Shown: positions 22,861 through 34,523 of the stretch, one piece after another
How positions within the stretch are numbered: the first letter of the stretch is position 1
Layout of the letters: each line of letters starts with the position of its first letter
From: Plantago major
Taxonomy: Eukaryota; Streptophyta; Magnoliopsida; Lamiales; Plantaginaceae
Assembly (NCBI GenBank): GCA_026545765.1
Contig: CM048841.1
Location: 103,575,542 to 103,639,541, forward strand
DNA: 64,000 nucleotides
Direction: 5' to 3'
The notes under the pieces: model-generated
Told to the model about the DNA's origin: nothing
The model's input: the letters and a program-made list of their open reading frames with translations, nothing else
Databases searched by the model: none
Made by a program: the position numbers and the translations under genes

Positions 22861-25416
22861 ATTTGTACGTAATATCCATACCAAAATCGTTACGTGGGGG
22901 GAGCACATACCACCCCAGGGGTTGTCTCGATTAATTTATTTTGTCCTCACATTTCTATTATTATTAAGCGTAAACTATATCACGGCATCGCCATGGGGAT
23001 TTTGTGGTATTAATTGAATTTTAGCCAATATATTTTCACTGTTTATTTTGTGTATATTGGCTGCATATATAGTATAAATTTAATGCAAAATTCCGAAAAA
23101 TATTTTGAACATATATTTAAATTCGTCGTGCCAAGACGAATTCATCTTAAACTTTTAGACTTTATGACTCGCATGTTTTCATAAAGTCGACAATATAATG
23201 ACGTACTTAGATACAACTCTACGCATATTCTTCTCGAGTTGTTATTTTTTATTTGTAATAGATCAAGATAAATTTGATGTTTTTATTTTTGACAACAGGC
23301 TCCATCACATGGGGTTGGAGTGGTTGTAAAATATTATTCGTGACATATTTAACTTGGATACGGGAGGAATACCCTTTATTTGTAATTCTTAAATGGCAGA
23401 GGGGGCAGAGGTTGGTGTGGAAAAATGCGGAGTCAAAGTTTACAGTGCATGACTGGGATAAGGAAGAATAGCCTTGGGCACGTGTTCGTTATCCACCATC
23501 ACGTAAATTAGCTTAGTTATTGTTATCATTAACGAAATGTGGCTATCGATATACAAATAATTTATAATTTATCTACATGTTCATGCCCGATATTGATTGT
23601 CTGATTGTATTAATATAATAAAAATTCAGTTTGTCGTATTTTTTCTGATTTATCTTTTGCGTTTCAATTAGTATTTCTCCAATATGTAGGATGGTCCAAG
23701 TATAAAAGAAGTAGAACAATACTAAATAATATACTTATTTAAGTCATAATTATCATAATAACAAGTTTTGAATGTACTCCTACAAATTAAAACATTTTGA
23801 TATAATAGATAGATGTTGATGAAGTAGATTATATACCCTAAGGACAATACTAAGCTAATCCAAGCTTACAAGAATGAAACTCATACAACCTTATGTAGTG
23901 TAACATCAACGAACACATTTGTGTTAATTTGTATTTTATGGTGAAGTTTGATTTAAGGTATTTGCACACTTGATACAGCTTCGTGTACCATCAAACCTTA
24001 GCTAGAAAAATTCTAAGTTATGACAATTAACAAGAGTGATGAACACTCTACACTAGTATTCCGTCATTATACTTATAAACGGGTAAGGTTCTATCCAACC
24101 GGAATTCATATTTGAAATAGTGATGTTCATGTCCGGGTCGGACATATACTTGAACCTGTTCCAAACCATTGTGACAAGACCCGAACTGCAACATTTTATG
24201 GTTAAGTTAGTAAAAAAGTCCCCGGGAGGGGGGGGGGGGGGGTGGGTTATGTTGGGGTGGGTGCAAAAAAAGCCACTATAGTGGTGGGGGAGCACATACC
24301 ACCACAGGATGTTGGGAACTAATCATGTTAACTGCGTTATACAATTTTGTATTTTATTTTGGTTCGGATTGGAGTATTAGTTATTAATTAACGTATTAGC
24401 TACGGATAGAGGATCCAATATAAAAAATACTACATGATTTTAACCCATCGGGTCCAGAACGGGTTCGAGTTGGGTCCTACCCCTTTCAAAGCATATACGC
24501 CATGATAAATCGTATTTTACATTTTATATAGTTATCATAAACAAAGACATAATAATATAGTACTATTTGACGAAGGACTACACATAGACACCACGATTAA
24601 CGTTGTTTACAAAGAATTTTGACTATCTTATTTTCTCGATTAATTTATTTTATCCTCACATTTCTATTTATTATGAAAAGTAAACTATACGGTTTAGTAC
24701 TAGGTAGATATTAAAAGTAAATTTTTTGGAATCAATGGAGTAATGATTTTTTTTAGTGCAACTTGGTAGATATTAGGGATTAGTCGTTTATTGACTTTTT
24801 TATTTTCAATAAAAATAGTATTATCACTTATAAATCACAAAATTTTGAAAGAGACGGGTATTAATGAGAGACCTAAGAGATAGATTGATGTTTCTAAGTA
24901 TATGTGTAATGTTTTAAACTATATTAGTAATGTTTTATAAGTGAACATTTTATATTATTTTTTATGTAATGGATATCACCGATGTTATTAATAAAACGTG
25001 TAATATTTTCGACTATAACTGTAATATTTGTCCGTCCTTTTTAGTCTTTCTATAACATCGTCTCATCAGACTCCTTATAAATATATTCAGACTCCTTATA
25101 AATATATTGCAAGTACATATTTATGTCGACATTAAGGTATATTTTAGGAATAAAAATTGTAAAGACACATTCGCACTCGCAGTCGGTTTGAATCTATATT
25201 TAAATGGTTAGAACTTAGACGGGTGGAATTCAAATTAGAGTGGGGTTTATATTAGCGGATGTTCAAAATGAAGTTTAAATGTGAGCAAAGGATCTCATTG
25301 TGTAATTTGTGTTTTCCAAAATCCTTTATCCAGACAATCATCTTTGTGCGTATTCTTTATGTTGCACCACTCGACATTGGTGATTTACATTTAGCTTTAT
25401 TAGCTTTATTTGGTTT
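22861..25416. other. Intergenic, no gene seen
   Basis: A piece near 22897-22985 (GGGGGGAGCACATACCACC ... TCTCGATTAATTTATTTT) recurs split at 24284-24310 and 24632-24695. Either a gain of about 320 bp lies between the two halves of the later copy or the earlier copy lost it. A G homopolymer of roughly 14 lies at about 24229-24241. The open frames here show no domain. Confidence 0.45.
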
Positions 25417-25721
25417 GAGGGAAAGAGGTGGTCTTATGAGAGACCAAGCTTAGAGAGAGACTTAAAAGACTAACTTTCAGTAATTATAAAACTATCCCAA
25501 ATGAAAAACTAACTACTAAGACACCCCAACCCAACTAAAAAGCTATTTGGTCAAAACGGCAGACTATATATATCAAATATCCATCATTCACAATCACAAT
25601 CTCAAAAATCCAAAAACCAAAAATCAACATTCTCCTCCTCCAAACAAAAACCTCCGTCATTTTTTAGGAGATCGGTGAAACCGGAAACCTCCCGAAATCA
25701 GCTAAATCTCACCGGAATCTA

Positions 25722-25782
25722 TGGAATCAAACTCAACAATGAACAAATCAAGCTCGAAATCTTCTCAAGCATCACCACGAAG
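25722..25782 (+). pseudogene. Possible first exon inside the MULE-like element
   Basis: An ATG after a leader-like AC-rich stretch opens MESNSTMNKSS...SPR, and the frame ends at a good donor (CGAAG|GTTAGC). A possible second exon begins after GGTTGCAG at about 26550 and reads GYFIEDDRLGFQRRRRTLY before a stop in about 17 more codons. The family is not recognised. It may be a captured or element-encoded exon. Confidence 0.3.
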
Positions 25783-25949
25783 GTTAGCAAACATTCGATC
25801 TGGCTTATGTGACCTAGTTTATATGTTATTGATGTTTATTCGATCTGATTTACATGAAAAATGAATTGATGAATGGTTTTTTTTACAATTGTAGTTCAAA
25901 TTTCAATTCAGATCTGAAAATCGCGTAACTGTTTTTTCAAATGTTCTAG

Positions 25950-27345
25950 CTAATATGTGTGATGTTTTGATATTTTCGGGTAATGTTCTTGCTTATATGT
26001 AGGATGTACAACTGAACAAGGTACATGAAAATATACTCGAAAATTGGTGTTTCTACTACGATTTTGTTTTTTATCCATCGATCTATTCAAAATATGTTCG
26101 TATCTAATTTTCAACAATGTTTTGATTTAAATATTCATTTAGAATGGTTTTGTTTCACAATAGAAGTTGAAAATTGAAAACATATCTGAAAAAAAGCGCG
26201 TAGAAAACTGTTCAAATGTTCTACGTTATTTTTGCTATGTTCGCAACATATGGCTACAATGTTTCTGTAACTGCATGACAACAAAGTTAAGTATCATGCC
26301 ATTACTATTATAGAATATGTATGAAATGTTCTGAGTCATGACTACAATGTTCATGGAAATGCCTGTAATGTTTTTATAATTATGCCGTATGCAAAATGTT
26401 ATAATTATCTTCTCATTTAGGTTGAGAAATAAATGTTGTTGGTTATACCCTCGATGTTAGTGCTTATATAATCAATGTTATCACTTATATAGCCTATGTT
26501 CATGTGTTTAACTGTTCTCATCAACGTCAAATTTGGGATCAACTGGTTGCAGAGGTTATTTCATTGAAGATGATAGGCTTGGATTTCAGAGAAGAAGAAG
26601 GACTTTGTACATAGAAGATCATCATAAAAATGATTGAGATAACAATGTAACCAACGGCATAGTTGACGAGGCAAATGAAGAACGTGAGGAAACTCAAAAT
26701 GTGATAAAAAGAAAAGTCCATGTATTAACTTATGTTGTCCATTTTATATCAAAACAATGTTCTTACATATTCATATATATGTTTGAAACTCCATATATAT
26801 TACAATTTTGACAAATGTATTTCCGTATTTGTGTAATGTTCTTATCTATTTGGGTAATGTTCTTATTTATATGAGTAATGTCCAGAGTATAATGTTCTTA
26901 ACTAAGTTGACAGTGTTCTCAACTATTTGAGTAAAATATTATTAGGTATATGAGTGATGACCTAAGGTATAATGTTCTTAACCATATTAGTAATGCTCTT
27001 AATTATTTGTGTAATGTTCTTAGGAATTTCTATAATGTTATCAGAAATGACATTTTATATATTTACACAATGTTTTTATATATTTAAGTAATGTTCTTAA
27101 CTATTTAAGTAATGTTAACATTATTGCTGAGTTAAGTAGAAACCTTACATGAATAATCATGAACATTACTCAGTTAAGTCGGAAACTTATCCAATCAACG
27201 AAGAACATTAACTTAAATCGAGTAATTGAATATGACATTAGTGTAATAATATGTTATTGAATCTTCAAATCTTTTCATCTATTCAAGTCATGTTCTTACA
27301 TATTTAAGTAATGTTTTTAACTATACCAGTAATGTTTGTAACAAA
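25950..27345. repeat. Degenerate array of AATGTTCTTA-type units
   Basis: The words AATGTTCT, GTAATGTTCTTA and ACTATTTGAGTAATG recur many times at irregular 20-35-bp spacing, most densely at 26830-27120 and again near 27290-27345. This explains the lack of coding sequence in the element's interior. Confidence 0.7.
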
Positions 27346-27519
27346 GGCTGGTAATTTGACCCGCAAAAATGAACTGACCCGACCTAATGACCCGCGAAAA
27401 TGAATTGACCGACCCAATGACCCGCGAAAATGCAAATAAGTGTGGTAAATTGCAAGCAAGCCCGTCTTTATAGTCTCTCTATATAATTGGTCTTTTCTAA
27501 GACTTTGTGTGAGGGAAAA

Positions 27520-28013
27520 TGAGAGAAAATTCTGGAAAATCTATATTTATTTATGAAAATCTATATCAAATATGTATATCTCCACTAAATAAGGAAATTT
27601 ATTTTTCCATCACATTTTACTGGAAAATTTTATTATTTTTTTTTCTTTTCCCCTATTTTCACTCAAACCAAATGAAGTTAGCGTATAATTAGATGCGCTT
27701 AATATTCTCTACAATAATGTTCATTATGTTAATCTCCAACTAGTGATTCCGAATTGGTGATTTGACATAGGAAAAATTGCATATATACCCTACTAAAGTT
27801 TTCTATCTCAAATTAGTTCCTAATCTTTTTATTACATCGTCTAGGTCATATGAATTGACTTTTTACATACCTGGATGGTGGTTTCCTTAGTTGGACAATG
27901 ATTTTGTTTATACGGATATTATATCAATAAGATTTTCTTTTTAATCATTTACTAGTGAATGGTCCGTCGATATTCGATGGGGAACTGATACAAAATTTAG
28001 TATAAGAAATGAA
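27520..28013. other. Intergenic, no gene seen
   Basis: AT-rich spacer between two MULE-like elements. Nothing recognisable. Confidence 0.5.
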
Positions 28014-28904
28014 TAAATTTTAGGGAAAATAACCACAGGCACCCCCAATATAGGGTAATAACACTTTGGTCCATATGATTTCAACAATAACAGATTAGTC
28101 CATTTTCTACTTTCAAAATTTACTTTCCAAACATGACCTTATTTTTAACCTTCACACTAGTTTCATTATCTTCCCTTTCACGGGCGTCCAACATGCAATA
28201 TTTATAAATAAAAAAACAATTTCAAATCATTAAACGTTAAAATTAAAATAAATTAAATGAAAATCTAATTTTTAAAACTAGTTCTGATAACATAAAATGA
28301 TTACAAAAATGAAGTAAAATGATATTTCAAATATAATCTTCCGTTTTTACAAATGTTTCTTCCACCATAATATATAAAATATTCATAACTTTCAAAAAAA
28401 TACCTTTATTTAAACAAAAAGTATACTTTTCTCATTTACAAACAATGTAAAAGCAGAGTCGATCCATCAGGATCCAGACTATACAAATACAAACATCATT
28501 CTAAGTTATAAATCACAACAAGCATCACTAGCTTAATAGTAATACTTTTAGCAATAGTAACCTAAAAAAAAATAGTAATACTTTTAGCAATAGTAACTTC
28601 CAATATAGTGCAACCACTACACTATTTTATTAAAAAAGTAATTGGTGCTTATTATATTGAACAAAAAATAAGTGGTAACCTTGTCCCGTGGGGAAGGAAG
28701 TAAGAAATAGCAAAAACTTATAAAAAAATCTCAAGATTATTAACAAATAAATATTTTATATTACAACTTTCTTTATTTTCTATTTTTTCATTATGTTTTG
28801 TAAATTTTTGTTACTTCATAATAAACTTTTATATTTAAAATAATTATTAAATTTGTTAAGAGGATTATTTGCAATTTTTATTGGTAAGTTTGTAAATAGA
28901 AAAA

Positions 28905-30055
28905 AGGGGTAATTACGTTTCGTACCCCTTAAATTTGAGCCAATTACAGATTCATCCATTCTATTCAAACGATTACAGATACATCCAAAATCTGATTTTT
29001 GAGTTGACCAGAAATTAAATAAATGGAAAAGAAAATTAGTTGGACTTGGTTGCAATTTACAATCTTCAATTTAATATACATTTGACTCTATTATTTTATA
29101 AATTGCAACAATGACTCAATATTATTGTAAATTAGACCCCAATAAAATTTATTTTCCAAATTATACCCAATTATTTTCCTTCTTCTTCGTTAAAACTCCG
29201 ACCAACCGCTCCGGCACATCTCCTCTGATCAAAACATCTCCGACTGACAGCTCCACTAGGAGCTTCGAAACAACTCCGACCGGAGCTGTCAAAAAGCTCT
29301 CGATCGGAGCTTTTACAACTCCGGTGACATCTCCTTGCCGGAGTTGTTACAACTCCGATTGGAGCTGCAAAACAGCTCCGGCGAGGAGCTGTAAAGCTCC
29401 AAACTGGAGCTGCTAACAACTCTGATTTGGGCGTGACTCAGGACGGGCCATTTCCTTAGAGCTTACAACTCTGACTCAGGAGCTATCAAAAAGCTCTCGA
29501 TCGGAGCTTTTACAGCTCCGGTGACATATCCTTGCCGGAGCTGCAAAACAGCTCCGGTTTGGAGCTGTAAAGCTCCAAACTGGAGCTGCTAATGGCGAGG
29601 AATGGAGCTCCGATCGGAGCGGTAAAATAGCTCCGACCGGACCTTTTTTTTGGAGGAGAAGAAGGTTTTTTTCTTGAAGAAGAAGAAGGAGGGAGGAAGA
29701 AGAAGGAGGTTGGAGGTGGTGGAAATGGTGGTTAGAGGTGGTGGTGTAAAATGGTGGTTAGAGGTGGTGGAAGAAGGTGGTTGGAGATGGTGGGTAGTTA
29801 TTTTGAAGAAGAAAAAATGTTAGACTTTGTTTGTAATTGTTAAAAATGTTTTGGGGTTTATTTTACAATAAAAGAGAATTAATTAATTTTTGAATTATAA
29901 AGAAAAGATAAAATGGGTGAAAAAGTTGACTTTTGGGCCTATCTGTAATTACATTTTTTTTCGTGTGTGAAAAATGGGTTCATCTGTAATTGTTTGAATA
30001 GAAGGGACCTCATTGACAAGAGGCTATATTGCAGGGGTGGTATATGTTATAGGGA
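28905..30055. mobile_element. Inner foldback element nested in the MULE-like element
   Basis: Left arm has CGTACCCCTTAAATTTGAGCC, then CCATTCTATTCAAACGATTA and CAGATACATCC. The right arm in reverse has ACCACCCCTGCAATATAGCC, then CCTTCTATTCAAACAATTAC and AGATGAACCC. These are decayed TIRs of more than 80 bp. The borders are approximate and I could not assign a target duplication. Confidence 0.5.
29200..29660. repeat. AGCTCC/GGAGCT palindrome-rich block with a 197-bp duplication
   Basis: Dozens of GGAGCT, AGCTCC and CTCCGG words alternate on both strands. The segment CAAAAAGCTCTCGATCGGAG occurs at 29290 and 29487, a 197-bp offset, and neighbouring pieces (CTCCGGTGACAT, CTTGCCGGAG, AGCTCCAAACTGGAGCTGCT) repeat in the same order. 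Open frames on both strands are side effects of the repeat. Confidence 0.85.
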
Positions 30056-30494
30056 GTAAATACAAATGATTTGGATCAATTTTATAATAAAATGAAAATA
30101 TATAATAAAAATGTAAATTGTTTAGAAGTTTAAAGTTAAGGATGTGTTTGTTAGCAATTTGAATTTTGGACTTAATTGTAATTGATTTATTAATTCTGTC
30201 ATATGGTGTTATTGTTAGAATCAGAGGGATTCAAGTGTTATTAGCAAATTTACCAGGGGGACCTACAGAAATTTCCCCTAAATTTTATACTAACAGTTGA
30301 CAGATGTTTACATTTTACAATATGAGAAAAACAAATGATTTAAATTCTTCAACATGTCGTTTAAAGTCATCTCATACTGGTAAGAAAATGTTAGAATTTT
30401 AATTAGTGAAATTGTACACAAATATATAAAAAATGGCGGTTTTCATGTCTTATGGTTTACCCATGTTATGATTTATACAAACTTGTCAAACACG

Positions 30495-30840
30495 TCTTCA
30501 TAGACCACATTGGCTTTCATCTTTTCATGTCTTATTCAACGGAAGGTAGAGGCCGGCGTGTGTGAGAGAGAGAGTGTGTTTAACATTCACTTTTGTTTAT
30601 AGTCATATCAAAGTAGGTCGATATCGGGAAGTATCTCCTATTAAAATTGGTAAAGAGCTTTGTCACAGTTGAGCTCATCATTATCTTCAAAATGAAACTT
30701 TTTGGTCCACATCGATTCCATATATCATTTTCGTCTCGATGCTTTCCAATATCATTAACCATTTGCCTTGTGTCGTTGTACAATTCTGAAGTCCGATCAA
30801 TATTTCTCATAAGCAAGATCATACATCCAATCGAGAGCAG
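30495..30840 (-). pseudogene. Helitron helicase C-terminal relic
   Basis: On the minus strand the frame reads LLMRNIDRTSELYNDTRQMV, then CGPKSFILKIMM and NRRYFPISTYFDMTINKSEC, followed after a frameshift by ANVVYEDVFDKF. This is the order seen at the end of Helitron Rep/Pif1-like helicases (L-R-N-I-D...G-T-R, F-I-P-R-I, R-R-x-F-P-I, M-T-I-N-K-S-Q-G, N-V-V-Y-K-E-V-F). The N-terminal helicase motifs and the Rep domain are absent. The S-E-C in place of S-Q-G and the frameshift show it is dead. Confidence 0.75.
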
Positions 30841-30860
30841 TTAATAGTGTTGAGGAATTT

Positions 30861-31115
30861 TGTAACAACTTGATAACTAATCGACTGATATTCAATCCTC
30901 TGGGACAACGCGGTTACTCAAGGGCTGCTCTACAGGTGATATGTTGGCCCACTATACTAATGCATGTCCTTTTCGGGGAATCATACATCATGACATTGCT
31001 CCAAAGCAAGCACGCTTAACTCTAAAGTTTTATGGATGGATTCCCATAAAGAATGGTGCGCCTTGTTGGTATAAATTCTCAATCACTTTAAGCTCTTCGA
31101 AAATTGTGCATTACA
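30861..31115 (-). repeat. Cassandra LTR copy 1
   Basis: 255 bp. 5S-like core at about 30985-31075 (CAAGCACGCTTAACTCTAAAG on the plus strand). It lacks part of the region between the outer end and the 5S segment compared with the other copies. Confidence 0.8.
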
Positions 31116-31216
31116 TTTTACCCCACTTAAATTGTGCGACGTCCCCGTCGTGCTTCTCATGGGCCAATAAACCGCACCCCTTGTGGGTTAGAGATTGGCT
31201 CGGCTATAGTACCATT

Positions 31217-31517
31217 TGTAACAACCCGACAACCAATCCATCAAGACCTGGCATTCTGGAACGGTGCGGCTAATCATGGGCTGTTCTCTAGTTGATATAC
31301 TGGCCCCGTTGTGTCAACATATGTCCTATACCATGCACTTTATCCTCACTCATGTCACATTGGTAGACTTCCTAGTGGATCACCATGCATCCTGAGATTT
31401 TTCATGCCAAGCATACTTAACTTTGAAGTTCTTGTGTATTGATTCCGAAAAGAAATTGCACCATATTAGTATGAGTTCCCAATCCCTTTAATCTCTCTGT
31501 AAATTTCGAGCGTTACA
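31217..31517 (-). repeat. Cassandra LTR copy 2
   Basis: 301 bp, TGTAACAACCCGAC...GCGTTACA on the plus strand. 5S-like core at about 31370-31480 (CACCATGCATCCTGAGA, GCCAAGCATACTTAAC). Confidence 0.82.
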
Positions 31518-31600
31518 TTAACCCCTCTCAAGTTGTGTGACCTTGATAGGACCACCCTCCACCCTTTGTGGGTTTTGTATTGACCTGGCTTTGATACCAT

Positions 31601-31902
31601 TCGTAACAACCAGACCAGTAGTCAATCGAGACTCGACCTTAGACCGACGCAGTCACTCATGGGTTGCGAAATGTGTCGTATGTTGGGCCCATTGTACACC
31701 AACTACCAACACATATCCTTTACATAACACATTGTCCTCACTGGAGAGCGAATCATAAGAGTTCCAAGGGTCACCTATACTAAGATTGCTTCAGAGTAAG
31801 CACGCTCAAATTTGAAGTTCTTATGGATGGATCTTGAAAAGAAATTTGCACCTTGTGGCGATCTCAACCCTTTCAAGCTCTCTGAAACATTGGGGCGTCA
31901 CA
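31601..31902 (-). repeat. Cassandra LTR copy 3
   Basis: About 302 bp, with worn ends (TCGTAACAACC...GGGGCGTCACA). 5S-like core at about 31770-31865 (TCACCTATACTAAGATTG, GTAAGCACGCTCAAA). Confidence 0.8.
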
Positions 31903-32034
31903 AATTTTACTGAAAAAAGTATGTTTAGGACCGTTCTCAGAGTCATTGACCTTAGCAATGCTATCCCCGCGGAAATATTCAACACATTCTCCAGTAAAAT
32001 TTGACATGCCAAATTAATTAATATAATCAACTAT

Positions 32035-32399
32035 GAGGTTGTTTGGTTTGAGGTGTTTTCCAGTGGTATTTGAAAAACACTCCTTGAAATACCACGTTTG
32101 GTTGTACAAATTTGAAATACTAAAACCCGCTACAAATCAAAACTCACCAAATACAAGAATTTTTTGCCCTCACAATTTCTTCTTCAAAATACCATTTAGG
32201 ATAACCCACCTAGAGTGGGTTATTGAGATATGGTATTTGGTCCCAAAACACAGTTTTATGAAATTACATCTTCATCCCTAAAAAAATCAGCATTTTAACG
32301 GGACTATGGTTTGTATAAATCATATGTGGACTGTGGATTCTATAAATCGGATTTATAGAATCACATCATATGATTTGCTTTGTATACATATGCGTCCAG

Positions 32400-32433
<34 letters not shown>

Positions 32434-34306
32434 AAGATTTCATTTGAAATATTGAAATAATTATTATGGCTCTGACCACAAATATTTACATTCCTTTTAG
32501 TTGCATGATGTAGGTGTATATTTTATTGAAATTATACACATATGTTACTTAAACATCAACATGGTGTGTATTTTATTTGAGGGAGAAATGGAACTGAATA
32601 TCTTAAAGATAGTTTTTCACTACATGTTTGATCGGAGCCCGGGCTTTGATATAAAGTTGATAAGCTCAAATTATAATCTAAATAACTTAAGAGAATAAGT
32701 TGTAGTTGTAGACTATGCTTAACTCGGTATCGTTCTCTAGGGAATTAATTAAGCTACCACAACGAATTAGAGTAAACAATTTGTTTGTGAGTAACAAGAT
32801 AGTTTTGAGTGATTTTACTTCTAAAACACGAATTAATACTAAAGCAAATAAACTGTTTGATCAAATGATAGAAGGTGAACCCGATAATGATGATCCAGTT
32901 ATGCTAATTCGATACTAGGATAATCGTTCATACTTGTCACACGGTCGGTGTACAGAAAAGCAATCAATCCAATCTTAACCGAGTTGTTTTTCGAAGATTC
33001 AAAACTAGAGAAATCGTTAAGTTTGTCAGACAGACGATTCTTAACCAAAACAACATAGAATATTTCAAACTAGCGAATTGGATTGAAGGTTTATACGAAA
33101 ATCTCAAACTAGACGAACCTATATGAACGAATATAAACCCTAGCTTTGAATACGCATAACTATCACATAATTACCGGATTCAGGAGAGGTTTAGCTACTC
33201 GTAATTGAATTAAAGACGAAAGAATTCATGGTATTGAATACGCGCGCAAAGCATAAACATGGTGATAATCACAAGCAAGAGCATACAATTCAATAATCAA
33301 TCAAAGAAACGAGAAGTGTAATGAAGCAATAGAGAATTATCAAAAGCTTACTAAGAATTCGATGTCGACGATTCGTACACGAGAAAACCCAAGCTCCAAG
33401 ATCAATCAATGTCAAAAACTAGGTCTAGGAGCTTTTTCTAGGTAAAAATTCGAGTATTAGAAGTTATGGCAAAAAATTGCCTAATTCTAACATAAAAAGG
33501 AGAAAATCTGCCTGCTTATCGCAATGTCGCCAGACGAAATATACTACTTGGCGAGAAGCACCGTTAAACTATTTTGGTTACGAAAATGTCGCCATGAGAA
33601 TATTCATTCGCCACGGTGAGCTTAAAAGCTTCATAACGTTTTCTACAGACAACATTTGCCTATGCTTCCAAACGAAAGTTGTATCCCTTTGAATTATCTT
33701 TGCGTGGCCACTGAAATCAGGTCAATCGGACATCATATGAGAGAGTTATGACCAAAATGCTAGACTGCTCCGTAACATTTCACTTTTGCAAGCTTCGCTA
33801 AAACGGCTCTCAATTCTTCGTCCGAACTCCGAATCCACTTCCCTTTTCGCCCAGTTACTCCAAATTCAAAGATCTAGAACCATAGTTTTCACTTCGATTT
33901 TCACCTTCAGAACACAAAATTCCTACAAAACACAACAAAGTACCAAAGCATAAAAACGCACAAAAACACTACAAAATGCCAACAAAGACTAACCAAAAGA
34001 CAGTAAAAAAGACAAGATGAGACTACAAATTATTGTCTCATCAAAAGTCACCAATAAATTTTTGAAGATATTTTACTCTTAAAATTGACTTAAAAATATA
34101 CGGAGGGTACTATTGTACATGACCAGAAAACTCAAAAAATTGTGTTTTGTGCCAAACATTGTATTTCAACTCCAAATACCATTTCCGTAAAAAAAACTAC
34201 CAAACATGGTATTTATAAATACCACATCAATTACCATATTTTTTAACCGGACCTAAATACCATGAATATATGTATAGTAAAATACTGCTTCTAACCAAAC
34301 GGGCTC
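32035..34306. mobile_element. Terminal-inverted-repeat DNA element (GTTTGGTT type)
   Basis: Left end GAGGTTGTTTGGTTTGAGG and right end in reverse GAGCCCGTTTGGTTAGAAGC are inverted relatives, and AATACCACGTTTGGTTG (about 32089) pairs with AATACCATGTTTGGTAG (reverse, about 34195). The superfamily is uncertain (hAT- or Harbinger-like ends); TAT flanks both ends but no 8-bp duplication is visible. The inside has a T homopolymer of about 31 (32401-32431) and a diverged interspersed repeat (32620-34060) with CTCGGTATCGTTCTCTAGGG at its start and ATTATTGTCTCATCA at its end. No transposase was found. Confidence 0.5.
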
Positions 34307-34523
34307 TATATATCATGTGTGGGTTCAAGAACGAATCAATGAGGAAAATACTCCAGTCAAGTGATGAGACAACTAAGTGATCCAACAACGACGGACATGT
34401 GCTAGCTACAACGGTTTAAATTTGATAACTTAATTCTTGAGTAAGTAAATCTTCAGGGATCACGATATCAACCTCACCATCATTTGATTCACCTTCACCG
34501 GCTTTTGTTATCCACTCAGCTAA

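Larger units (their letters stand above)
25426..27510. mobile_element. MULE-like element with imperfect TIRs
   Basis: The ends are inverted relatives: left GTCTTATGAGAGACCAAGC then TTAGAGAGAGACTTAAAAGAC; right, read in reverse, GTCTTAGAAAAGACCAATTA then TATAGAGAGACTATAAAGAC. Flanks GAGGGAAAG (25417-25425) and GAGGGAAAA (27511-27519) match at 8 of 9 positions, fitting the 9-bp duplication of Mutator-like elements. The exact ends may be off by a few bases. The inside holds a leader-like region, a possible first exon and a long AATGTTC-rich repeat; no transposase was recognised. Confidence 0.6.
28023..30279. mobile_element. Non-autonomous MULE-like element with perfect 9-bp duplication
   Basis: The 9-bp string TAAATTTTA flanks it exactly (28014-28022 and 30280-30288). 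The ends form long, worn inverted repeats of about 75-90 bp: left GGGAAAATAACCACAGGCAC ... TAATAACACTTTGGTCC ... CAACAATAACA; right, in reverse, GGGGAAATTTCTGTAGGTCC ... TAATAACACTTGAATCC ... TAACAATAACA. Length 2,257 bp. No transposase frame was found. It contains a second inverted-repeat structure (about 28905-30055) around a GGAGCT-rich core. Confidence 0.8.
30861..31902 (-). mobile_element. Tandem Cassandra TRIM array (LTR-int-LTR-int-LTR) with 5S-like LTRs
   Basis: Three LTR copies (30861-31115, 31217-31517, 31601-31902) alternate with two short internal segments (about 101 and 83 bp). Read on the minus strand each LTR is TGTAA...TTGTTACA or a worn form, each internal region starts with a degenerate Met primer site (TGGTACTATAGCCGAGCC after 31217) and ends with a purine tract (AAGTGGGGTAAAA before 31115). 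Each LTR holds a stretch related to 5S rRNA in the element sense (reverse complement of GCAAGCACGCTTAACT and GAAGTTCTTATGGATGGATT). Carrying 5S in the LTR is the hallmark of Cassandra. No protein is encoded. Confidence 0.85.

Noticed and set aside
29111-29419. Overlapping frames on both strands at the GGAGCT block
   Set aside because: Both arise from the palindromic repeat, which lacks stops on either strand.
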